Source of the DNA: an uncultured Alistipes sp.
GTDB lineage: Bacteria; Bacteroidota; Bacteroidia; Bacteroidales; Rikenellaceae
Reading direction: 5' to 3'
Length of the DNA: 32,669 bases
Assembly (NCBI GenBank): GCA_947623305.1
Contig: CANQGQ010000021.1
Coordinates: 1 to 32,669, forward strand
In this document: positions 24,453 through 31,769 of the stretch, one piece after another
How positions within the stretch are numbered: the stretch's first letter is position 1
Layout of the letters: each line of letters begins with the position of its first letter
Position numbers and translations under genes: made by a program
The notes under the pieces: generated by a model
What the model was told of the DNA's origin: nothing
Databases searched by the model: none
What the model saw: only the letters and a program-made list of their open reading frames with translations

Positions 24453-24715
24453 ACTGGAAATACGAGACACTTAATTTGTAACCGCTTACTAAATTAAGCA
24501 GTGGATCTGTTCCCGAAAGAGCGGAAACCCTGTCTTAATTTGGTTTGTCAATACCGCACCCAGCGACCGTTGTACGGCCCGACCGAATACGGTGGGTTAC
24601 TGAATTTACAAGATACACTTCCGAAGGTCTATGACCTTGCGGAACTCCCATCCTGCTCTGCTCAAAAAGAGATTAAAGCCTTATAGACTTGAGATCAGCA
24701 GCGTTCAAACGTTTT
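24453..24715 (-). ncRNA. Structured leader RNA of TR-R3
   Basis: Hairpin A at 24619-24644. The hairpin B loop differs from R4/R5 (ctttcggg form), but the outer cagggt/cctctg-like pairing is roughly kept. This and the R2 leader share a cccaccgt...gcggtattgacaaacc spacer. Confidence 0.6.
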
Positions 24716-24736
24716 CTTTTCAAGCAGCGGTAAATC

Positions 24737-24930
24737 CTCGGACACAGCGCACCGTAAAGCCGTACGCTCGTTGATTGTTGTTGAACGGGTACACGGTCGA
24801 AGCATTGAAGGCCATGTTCCCAGCGTTCGTATCCCCAGTAGCGTTCGGAGAGCTGCTCCAATAGAAGCCGTTCGAACCGACATTCGTCACGGAACCCTTA
24901 AAGAGATCGCGATAGCCGGAAGCGGCAGGA
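24737..24930 (-). repeat. Template repeat TR-R2
   Basis: Encodes ASGYRDLFKGSVTNVGSNG... to YPFNNNQRAYGF and RCVRG. 472 bp from R3. No cognate VR in the window. Confidence 0.8.
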
Positions 24931-25180
24931 TACACAAAACACTTGATTTGTAACCGCTTGCTAAATTAAGCAGAGGACCTGCCCCGAAAGAACGGAAACC
25001 CTGTCTTAATATGGTTTGTCAATACCGCACCCAGCGACCGTTGTACGGCCCGACCGAACACGGTGGGTTACTGAATTTACAAGATACGCTTCCGAAGGTC
25101 TATGACCTTGCGAAACTCCCATCCTGCTCTGCTCAAAAAGAAATTAAAGCCTTATAGACTTGTAGATCAAAAGCATTCAA
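24931..25180 (-). ncRNA. Structured leader RNA of TR-R2
   Basis: Hairpin A at 25090-25115 with a TTTCG/CGGAA outer stem. Hairpin B has CCG/CGG inner pairs in place of GTCC/GGAC, a compensatory change. Confidence 0.6.
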
Positions 25181-25208
25181 ACGTTTTCTTTTCAAATAGC
25201 GGTAAATC

Positions 25209-25402
25209 CTCGGACACAGCGCACAGAAAAGCCGTTCGCTCGTTGATCGTTGCCGAACGGGTACACGGTCGCAGCGTTGAAGGCCATGGACCCAGCGTTC
25301 GTATGCCCAGTAGAGTACGGAGAACTACTCCAACAGTAGCCGGCCAAACCGACATTCGTCACGGAACCATTCGTGCGATTGCGATAGCCGGAAGCGGCGG
25401 GA
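25209..25402 (-). repeat. Template repeat TR-R1 (avd-proximal)
   Basis: Encodes ASGYRNRTNGSVTNVGLAG... to YPFGNDQRANGF and RCVRG. It has Gly and Asp where other templates have Asn, as if a mutagenised VR had been copied back or the template had diverged. 472 bp from R2. Confidence 0.78.
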
Positions 25403-25640
25403 AATACGAGACACTTGATTTGTAACCGCTTGCTGAATGACGCAGAGGATGTCCACCTGGGGACGAACTCTGCCGTAATCTGACTTTTTTCATAACCGAA
25501 AGCCGCAGACCGAACGTGCGCCGGCCCCGACTATCCCATCGGCGGGTTACTGAATTTACAAGACACGCTTCCGAAGGTCTATGACCCCGCGGAACTCCGA
25601 TCCTGCTCGCCTGAAAAGAAAAACCTTCCCTATCAAAAGC
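25403..25640 (-). ncRNA. Structured leader RNA of TR-R1
   Basis: Hairpin A at 25569-25594 with GGGTC/GACCT inner pairing (G-U). It carries the cggttatgaaaa block also found only in the L1 leader, so avd-proximal units of both arms are orthologous. Confidence 0.65.
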
Positions 25641-25650
25641 ACGTTTTCAC

Positions 25651-26061
25651 TTACAAATCATCACCCGATCCGTGCGTCGTCGTCTCGGAACCAGCCTCGC
25701 GAAGGCGCTTGAGCGTCTTCGTATGCCATGCCGCCAACTGCTTGGAGACGGACTCCACCTCGACGGCCAATGTCTGGAACAACTCGGGATTGATGTGATG
25801 CAAATCGAACAAAATCCGAAACCGCGCCTTTATCCCCGGAATCAAGGCACGCGCCTCCTGCAGAGGAGCGATCTTCTTGTCGTCGGTGATATAATGGGCC
25901 TTGTAGATCAGTACAAGAATTTCTAAAATGTCTTTTTTAATGGTTTCAACAAGCGTGAATTTGACATCACGCGGAACGCTTCCGATGCTCTTATCCCTGT
26001 ACACGTGCTGCAGCAGGTCGTAAGCGGCTTTGTAAACGGGTAAATGATCGTATTCGGCCAT
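25651..26061 (-). CDS. avd: Avd, DGR accessory variability determinant (right arm)
   Basis: 136 aa, aligned throughout with the left-arm Avd (MAEYDHLPVYKAAYDLL; PRDVKFTL; LAAWHTKTLKRL). Divergence is concentrated in the last 15 residues. Helical and basic, as expected for a template- and RT-binding pentamer. Six bp separate it from the msl-like gene, and its 3' end leads into the TR-R1 leader. Confidence 0.9.
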   Translation of the reverse strand: MAEYDHLPVYKAAYDLLQHVYRDKSIGSVPRDVKFTLVETIKKDILEILVLIYKAHYITDDKKIAPLQEARALIPGIKARFRILFDLHHINPELFQTLAVEVESVSKQLAAWHTKTLKRLREAGSETTTHGSGDDL

Positions 26062-26067
26062 CGTGCA

Positions 26068-26688
26068 TCAACGGTTGACAAGCATATTCTTCAATTCGGA
26101 AATAAACAGCATGCACTCCATCGGCGTTTTGTCCGCCAGATTGAAGTCTTTGAGAGAACGGACGATCCGCCGAGCGGTATCGTCTTCGGAAGAACCTTCG
26201 CCGCACACCTCGGGCCCCTCGCAGGAACGGAATACACGCAGCACCCGCCGCAACCAGGATGCCCGTACAGGAGCAGAAACGCCGCGTCCGCTGTCGGCAG
26301 AAGCGTCGGAAACCGTGTCGGCCGAATCCGCCGCCGGTTCGACCGGCTTGCGCGGAGCCGGAACCTTGACGGGCACCGAAGCCTTCCAAGCGCTGAACGC
26401 CTCGATGTCGATCGGCTGCGGAGCCGCTGCGACGAGCCGGTCGGAAGCGACCTCCAACCGCTCCAGATCGCCCAAAACGGCCGATTCGCTCGCCGACGGA
26501 AAACCCACGGAGATCAAATCGCCGCCGTCGAGGGTTTTCAATACCTTGCGCGTGGGCTTCAACGGCCGAATCTGCGAACACAAGGCATAGGCCGACCGCT
26601 CGTAGGCTTTCCAGAAAAGGCCCTCGCGGTAGAGGATGATGCGATCGGTGTTCGACGCTTCGGCGGTTATGAAATCACGGCTGGTCAT
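26068..26688 (-). CDS. DGR accessory protein, MutS-like N-terminal (msl-type), right arm
   Basis: 206 aa. Residues 1-70 nearly match the left copy (MTSRDFITAEASNTDRI; YREGLFWKAYERSAYAL). The linker (about 90-165) is diverged, with Pro/Ala/Ser. The C-terminal DKTPMECMLFISELKNML block is conserved. Resemblance to MutS domain I is by motif only. Operon order adhesin, msl-like, avd is the same in both arms. Confidence 0.65.
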   Translation of the reverse strand: MTSRDFITAEASNTDRIILYREGLFWKAYERSAYALCSQIRPLKPTRKVLKTLDGGDLISVGFPSASESAVLGDLERLEVASDRLVAAAPQPIDIEAFSAWKASVPVKVPAPRKPVEPAADSADTVSDASADSGRGVSAPVRASWLRRVLRVFRSCEGPEVCGEGSSEDDTARRIVRSLKDFNLADKTPMECMLFISELKNMLVNR

Positions 26689-27007
26689 GAGGTTTCTTTC
26701 GGATCGGATGGTCGTGGGTTGTGTGAAGTTCGTTTGTTCGGAACCGCACGGTTGCGGATGCTGCCGCAGCCGTCGGACCGAGACGAACGTGTCTTGCTTA
26801 TCGCTCGCTGTAATTGCTCTTAACTAAGTCTCTTAATCTCTCTTATCTCTCTTATCTCTCTTACTAACTTAATTAGCATTCCCGAGTTATTTAATAAAAC
26901 CCTTTTGGAGGAAGGAGCCCATCTTGCAGGACGTCGTAACCGTGAGTTGAAAAGTGTGTGTAAATCGTGTGCAGCAACAGCGGTCGGAAAATCGGAAAAA
27001 TTTTTCG
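26689..27007 (-). other. Non-coding spacer between right adhesin and msl-like gene
   Basis: No gene seen. Conserved with the left arm are acgacgtcctgcaaga (about 26919-26934) and the aaaagggttttatta / aactcgggaatgc blocks (about 26877-26910). The part nearest msl is arm-specific and holds a short tandem repeat. Confidence 0.5.
26836..26862. repeat. 9-bp short tandem repeat, three perfect units
   Basis: atctctctt x3, preceded by the partial unit gtctctta. It lies in the leader of msl-avd-TR-RT of the right arm only; the left arm lacks it. Slippage could vary spacing in the transcript leader. Confidence 0.7.
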
Positions 27008-27056
27008 ACCGGCTAACGCCGGTGTCCCACCCCGCCGGCTTTCAATGCCGGCGGGG
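27008..27056 (-). promoter_or_regulatory. GC-rich double hairpin downstream of VR-R
   Basis: Arms ccccgccggc (27030-27039) and gccggcgggg (27047-27056) with a 7-nt loop; arms accggc (27008-27013) and gccggt (27018-27023) with a 4-nt loop. Same order and nearly the same sequence as on the left arm, with a base-pair swap at the outer end (t-a to c-g), so pairing is maintained. Confidence 0.7.
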
Positions 27057-27092
27057 TAAAACATCGGATGCGTTCGCTCGCTAATTGCTCGC

Positions 27093-29417
27093 TCACTTTT
27101 CTTCTCGGACACAGCGCACCGTAAAGCCGTACGCTCGGTTATTGTAGTAGAGCGGGTACACGGTCGAAGCAGTGAAGGCCAGGCTCCCAGCGATCGCATG
27201 CCCAGTAGAGTACGGAGAGCTACTCCAACAGTAGGCGCTCGAACCGACACTCGTCACGGAACCATTCGTGAGATTGCGAAAGCCGGAAGCGGGGTAGAAA
27301 TCAGTTTTACCCGTGCGCCACATCTTGTTGCCGTTATCCGGATTCTGCTGGTAGTGGAAGAAATAACCTTTCTCCTTATCAAACGTCGTGACGTGCGTAC
27401 TCGTATTGATGTTCGCAACGTTAAGGATATTTTCAGCCCAAGTGGATTCATCGGCTGCATTTGCCGTCATGGTTCCTCCGCTCTTGGTGAAAGCAATCCA
27501 CAAATCCTTGGGTGCTACACGCCAGCCTTCGGGGCACGGATCGAAAATCGAACGATTCACCTCATGCTGGCGCGGGTAGTTGTAACCCTGCGGGTTGCCC
27601 CACAAGTGAGGATTGTCCTTACCGGTCCAGTTGTAGTTGGCACTATTGATATTTTTGTTCTCCATGATGAACACGGTCGGATTCTTTCTTACGTAATTGA
27701 TCATATAGTAATCGACCGGAACATCCACGCCATCCTCCTTATCATCAAGCTTCATGGTTTCCACAGTTGTTTTATCTCCCAAGCCGAGGATACTCTGGAG
27801 TTCTTTCTCATGGTTAGCATCGTCGAATTTGAATTCCGTTCCTCCTCCATCGACAGCGGCAACGAAATCACCGGCACCTGCATTGACCTTGGAAGGACGA
27901 CCCATCGGGTCTTTGCGGCCCCACTGGTAGTAGAGACCGAATGACTTGGCGTTGGTCGCGTCGGAAGCCGTATTACCCACGGTTACGGTAGCCACGTTAG
28001 TGGCACCCAAGGCGATAGGCATCACGGTGTAGGTTCCCGAGTTGGTGTAATCGTAAGTCAATACATTTGACTCGGCGGTGGGATCGATCTCCGGCTTCCA
28101 GATGTGGTACGACCACAAGAGGTTGTTGCTGGAATCGTAGATGCCGACCAAGGCGTTGCCGTTACCTTCGAGATTGTTTACAGTCAACGTGTTGCCGCTG
28201 ATACTGCAAGTGATACTGCCGGTGAGGGTGGTCTCCTTCCAGATGAGGTTAGCCGACTTCGGTTCCGGAGCGTCCGTATCTTTAGGTGCATTCTTGTCGA
28301 ACCAATAATAGGTGTTGGTCTTGTGAGGCGTGATGTCGATCGAACCGCTTGTTGCACTGTTGTCGACCAACATGCAGTTAGCCTTGCCGTAATAGTAGAA
28401 GTCGGGCAGGTTGGAGAGAGGTTCAGCCACATACTTGAATTCTGCGGCGGCGGTTGCTTCCGTGAAGTTGTCGCCGACGTTGAACGGGAACCGCAATACG
28501 GTGCCGGCTGCGAGGTTCGTCGACGGCGTAGCGTAGAACGTCAATTTATGTTCGCTGGTCGTAACCTCGAATTGAAGCTGGTCGCCCGTCTTGGTGCCGT
28601 CCTCGGTACCCTCGATCGTGGGGAAGAGCATCAACGACATGGAGAACGAACCGCCCAACGAAGCGCGCGCCTTCAACTCGATGGATTGCTCGCTATCACT
28701 ACCCGCGATCAGCTTGGGTTTCATGGGGTCGCCGGTGAAGTCGATCTTGGCCTTACCGGAAATCCCCTTCGACGACGAGCGTACTACGAACTTTTCCATC
28801 GACTCGTACTTGTACGCATCGGTCCCCGAGAAATTGAAGTCGAAGGTGCACCACGTAGCCAACTGGCGGAACTTGAAGTTCACTTGCGCTTTGGCATCAT
28901 CGGTCGTCTCCATCGAGGTGCTGTACGATACCTTGATGTCGTTGTTTTTGAAAGCGTATTTCGACGAATTGGGCGTCCACGATGTGGTACCGGTTTTGCC
29001 CAGATGGTCGTCGGTAGGCTCCGTGTTGATCGCAACCGAAATTTCACCGCCCTCGACATACGCAGCAACGGCCGGGTAGACAGCTTTGATCTCGCTGATG
29101 TCGGTGAACGTAGCGGGCTTCGATGCGACCACCGGTTCGAATTTGCCGACCGGAGTATTCGCACCGGAAGCGAGCACGTAATAATAGATCGTGTTGGTCG
29201 TGGTGTTGATCACTGCGAGGCGATCATTGTTCTCCCAGTTGACAACCTGGTTGGTACCCAATTCCGTACGGGTCTCGGCGTCGTCGAGCGAAGCTGTGAT
29301 CTCGGGAAGCGTGTACTTGCCGTCGGCAACAACCTCCTGGTCGATGCCGGCATCCTTGCTACATCCCACGCTCAAAGTCGCGCAGGCCGCAAGTGCATAA
29401 AAAAGAATTTTTTTCAT
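27093..29417 (-). CDS. DGR target: variable fimbrial tip adhesin lipoprotein (right arm)
   Basis: 774 aa. The lipoprotein signal ends in LSVGC, lipid Cys at 19. The N-terminal part (about 30-330) is a fimbrillin-like domain different from that of the left adhesin. From about residue 345 it is homologous to the left adhesin (ANCMLVD, LWSYHIW, YYQWGRKDP). FDPCPEGWRV opens the FISUMP/C-type-lectin-like domain, and residues about 711-771 are the variable region. It ends in a short EEK tail just after the VR. Third fimbrial gene of its operon. A surface or pilus-tip ligand binder whose binding face is diversified by the adjoining DGR. Confidence 0.9.
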   Translation of the reverse strand: MKKILFYALAACATLSVGCSKDAGIDQEVVADGKYTLPEITASLDDAETRTELGTNQVVNWENNDRLAVINTTTNTIYYYVLASGANTPVGKFEPVVASKPATFTDISEIKAVYPAVAAYVEGGEISVAINTEPTDDHLGKTGTTSWTPNSSKYAFKNNDIKVSYSTSMETTDDAKAQVNFKFRQLATWCTFDFNFSGTDAYKYESMEKFVVRSSSKGISGKAKIDFTGDPMKPKLIAGSDSEQSIELKARASLGGSFSMSLMLFPTIEGTEDGTKTGDQLQFEVTTSEHKLTFYATPSTNLAAGTVLRFPFNVGDNFTEATAAAEFKYVAEPLSNLPDFYYYGKANCMLVDNSATSGSIDITPHKTNTYYWFDKNAPKDTDAPEPKSANLIWKETTLTGSITCSISGNTLTVNNLEGNGNALVGIYDSSNNLLWSYHIWKPEIDPTAESNVLTYDYTNSGTYTVMPIALGATNVATVTVGNTASDATNAKSFGLYYQWGRKDPMGRPSKVNAGAGDFVAAVDGGGTEFKFDDANHEKELQSILGLGDKTTVETMKLDDKEDGVDVPVDYYMINYVRKNPTVFIMENKNINSANYNWTGKDNPHLWGNPQGYNYPRQHEVNRSIFDPCPEGWRVAPKDLWIAFTKSGGTMTANAADESTWAENILNVANINTSTHVTTFDKEKGYFFHYQQNPDNGNKMWRTGKTDFYPASGFRNLTNGSVTSVGSSAYCWSSSPYSTGHAIAGSLAFTASTVYPLYYNNRAYGFTVRCVREEK
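27104..27291 (-). repeat. Variable region VR-R, cognate to TR-R3
   Basis: Differences from the template at + strand positions 27131, 27146, 27149, 27182, 27184, 27193, 27197, 27229 and 27233, all T on the + strand of the TR (A on the coding strand). Resulting changes include Asn to Tyr (several), Asn to Ser, Asn to Ile, Met to Leu, Thr to Ala and Tyr to Cys. No other differences. Confidence 0.97.
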
Positions 29418-29527
29418 GTTTTTATTAACTGATTATTTTGCTAATCCATGTTTTTGTTAACCGGTTGCGGCGCTAATGAAGGTCGGTTACCTTAACGACC
29501 TTGCGGCCCGTGCCAGCTAATAATAAA

Positions 29528-30574
29528 TTACCAAGCGGTATTGGCGTCAGTATAAGCACCATCGTTGTCAACCGCGCCGTCCCAAGCAAAGCCGCCGTCG
29601 ATGTAGGACGCATCGGGCGTCGTGTCTTTGTCGATCTTGACTGCAATCTCACGATCGAGGAAATAACGCATCCCAGCCTTGAATCCATCGGCCGGAACGT
29701 TTTTCGACGCAATCGTCAACTTCGTGCCGTCCTGCATGTAGGCCACAAACTTGATCGTTCCCGACGTCTCGGCGGTCGGCAGAATCACGAAGTCGATGTA
29801 CGGATTCTTCTCGGCCTTCTTGGTGATCGTTACGGGCGTCGACAAGCTGACGTTCACCATGTGGGTGCTACCCTCGGAGGTAGTAGCAGCCGCCAACGTA
29901 TTGGAGGGGAAGTTCAACGTGCAATTACCGCAGATGTTCGATCCGCCGGCGGTCAACGCGAGCTGTTTGATGGTAGCCTCTTCGACGTCGCTGTCGGCCG
30001 ACAAAACCAACCGCACGCGAATCAAGGAGGTTACGGGCGAAAAAGCGAAACGCACGTAACGCTTTTTATGGACGTCGGCATACGGCATCGACACGAGTGC
30101 GGAAGAACAAATCTGATGGCGTCCGAATTCGCCCGTCTGTGCGGAAGGAACGCTCAACAACACGGCACCGCTATTATACGTAGCGGGCGCGTTCGATTCG
30201 GGATAATAAGCGTAGAACGAATAGGTGTCCGAAGTCTGCGCGTCCGTACCGAACCAACTCGAAGCGAACAGAAAATTCTTGGGCATGAACTTACCCTCGT
30301 TGGTGCCGACGCTCTCGGCTGTGATCTCGCACAGATCGCTCACGATCGCCGAATTGGTGTCGGTCCCTTTGAACGCATAAGCCGCCAGATTGTCGGTCGC
30401 AGACCAATACATCAGACCCGAAGTGCCGGGGAAGTAAGAACGCGTACTGGGCGCCTCGGCCGTGAACAGAATCCGATCCTCCTCCGACGCAGGCCCCTGC
30501 GGATCGGAAGACTCGCCCTTGCTGCAACTTATCGCCACAAAACCGATAAGTGCCACTGCTAATGCTTTTTTCAT
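29528..30574 (-). CDS. Fimbrillin-family lipoprotein
   Basis: 348 aa from the chosen start, MKKALAVALIGFVAISC, which gives a standard lipoprotein signal with Cys17; longer starts upstream would spoil it. It opens with LFTAEAPSTRSYF and LMYWSATDNLAAYAF, as in Mfa1/fimbrillin-like N-terminal domains, and closes with SYIDGGFAWDG repeats. Two-domain beta-sandwich pilins of this type are exported as lipoproteins and polymerise after Arg-gingipain-like cleavage. The likely stalk or adaptor subunit of the right-arm pilus. Not present in the left arm. Confidence 0.75.
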   Translation of the reverse strand: MKKALAVALIGFVAISCSKGESSDPQGPASEEDRILFTAEAPSTRSYFPGTSGLMYWSATDNLAAYAFKGTDTNSAIVSDLCEITAESVGTNEGKFMPKNFLFASSWFGTDAQTSDTYSFYAYYPESNAPATYNSGAVLLSVPSAQTGEFGRHQICSSALVSMPYADVHKKRYVRFAFSPVTSLIRVRLVLSADSDVEEATIKQLALTAGGSNICGNCTLNFPSNTLAAATTSEGSTHMVNVSLSTPVTITKKAEKNPYIDFVILPTAETSGTIKFVAYMQDGTKLTIASKNVPADGFKAGMRYFLDREIAVKIDKDTTPDASYIDGGFAWDGAVDNDGAYTDANTAW

Positions 30575-30602
30575 AATCATAGTCATTGTTTTAATAGAGC
30601 TC

Positions 30603-31748
30603 TTATGCCCCAGCTTCATCCGCGGGCCACTCGGCGTCGCCGTACGAACCGGCCGGAATGCCCTTCTCGACCTTTACGCGCACGTCTTGCGCGTTTTTAC
30701 CCTCGATCTTAATCGAAACCGTGTAGGAGTTGTTGCGAATCAGGTTGAAGTTGTCGCTTTCGTTCCCGCCGAGGTAGATCCGGTAGGTTACGTCTTGCAA
30801 CGATTCGTTCGCTTGGCCTACGTTTTTGACGTAATCGCCCGAAACCTCGATGCAGGTGCTGTGAGCCGGAACCTTGTCGCCGCCCTTCGTTTTGGCAGTC
30901 AAGCCGGCGACGACGCCCCGCAAGTTCTCGGGAATGTACCACGTGTGCGAAGCGGTAGTAGCGCCGGCAACGGAAACCTCGGGATAATCGAGGAAGTTGT
31001 CGCTCAATGATCCGTCGGGGTAGAGGCCCGATGTCGCAGTCGGAACTGTAGGAGCCTTGAAACATACGCCGGATGCGGCATCCAACACCTGCATACGCGT
31101 GATGGTGAAGGATTCTTTGATCGATGCGGGAATATTGACCGTGCAAGTGAAACCGACTTTGGCAACCATGCGCGTAAGCGAAATGGGAATGTCGGAACTT
31201 GCAGCAGTCGATGCCTCCGATTTACCCACCATAGGCAGTGCCGCACCGGTCAAGGTAACCTCGTTTTCGTTGGCGAATTTGAGCGTCATGGCCTCGAATT
31301 CACCGAGTGTCGTGTTCTCGCTGAGCGATTTGAATTGGCTCTCGCTGGTGTTGGCGATCACGTAGATGCAACTCTCCTCCTGCTCGAAGAGCGAAACATA
31401 CAACTTTTTCTTGCCCTCCTCGGTAACGATTTGGTCTTCTGCATAAAACTCGTTGAAGACCAACTTGGAACCGGTTTGCTTGCCGTCGAACTGCAACACG
31501 CGCAAGTTCTTCAAAACCGATTCATCCACAGATGATTCGGTCCGTGTCGAAGCCGTTTTCGCAGGAGTGCCGGCTTGCGGATTTCCCATCGCTGCGGTGG
31601 AAAAACCGAAAACCACCTCCTTTTTACCGGAATCAGGCGATGGACCGTCGATTTGCCCGACCTGTCCCGCCTCATCGTTGCACGAGGCGAACAACAGCAC
31701 CGCAGCAAGAAACGGCATCGTTTTTCTTGAAATTTTCATAACTTTCAT
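30603..31748 (-). CDS. Mfa2/FimB-like fimbrial anchor lipoprotein
   Basis: 381 aa. The signal ends in LLFASC (Cys23; Met4 is an alternative start). VLKNLRVLQFDG, CIYVIANTSES, WYIPENLRG, VTYRIYLGGN and RNNSYTVSIKI are features of the Mfa2/FimB/DUF4906-type anchor proteins. The same domain forms residues about 60-345 of the left-arm adhesin, so the two arms carry it as a separate gene and as a fusion respectively. It follows the truncated gene at the edge by 21 bp. Confidence 0.8.
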   Translation of the reverse strand: MKVMKISRKTMPFLAAVLLFASCNDEAGQVGQIDGPSPDSGKKEVVFGFSTAAMGNPQAGTPAKTASTRTESSVDESVLKNLRVLQFDGKQTGSKLVFNEFYAEDQIVTEEGKKKLYVSLFEQEESCIYVIANTSESQFKSLSENTTLGEFEAMTLKFANENEVTLTGAALPMVGKSEASTAASSDIPISLTRMVAKVGFTCTVNIPASIKESFTITRMQVLDAASGVCFKAPTVPTATSGLYPDGSLSDNFLDYPEVSVAGATTASHTWYIPENLRGVVAGLTAKTKGGDKVPAHSTCIEVSGDYVKNVGQANESLQDVTYRIYLGGNESDNFNLIRNNSYTVSIKIEGKNAQDVRVKVEKGIPAGSYGDAEWPADEAGA

Positions 31749-31769
31749 TTGATTTATACGTCGTTTATT

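Noticed and set aside
23308..25400. CRISPR array
   Set aside because: Regular spacing near 470 bp, but the units are 190-bp lectin-coding templates with long leaders. No short palindromic repeats, unique spacers or cas genes.
28104..29432. 442-codon + strand frame over the right adhesin
   Set aside because: Antisense shadow; its composition matches the complement of the fimbrillin gene.
30573..30619. Longer start for the 29528-30574 fimbrillin
   Set aside because: Upstream Mets would add a polar extension before the lipoprotein signal and overlap the preceding gene's end.
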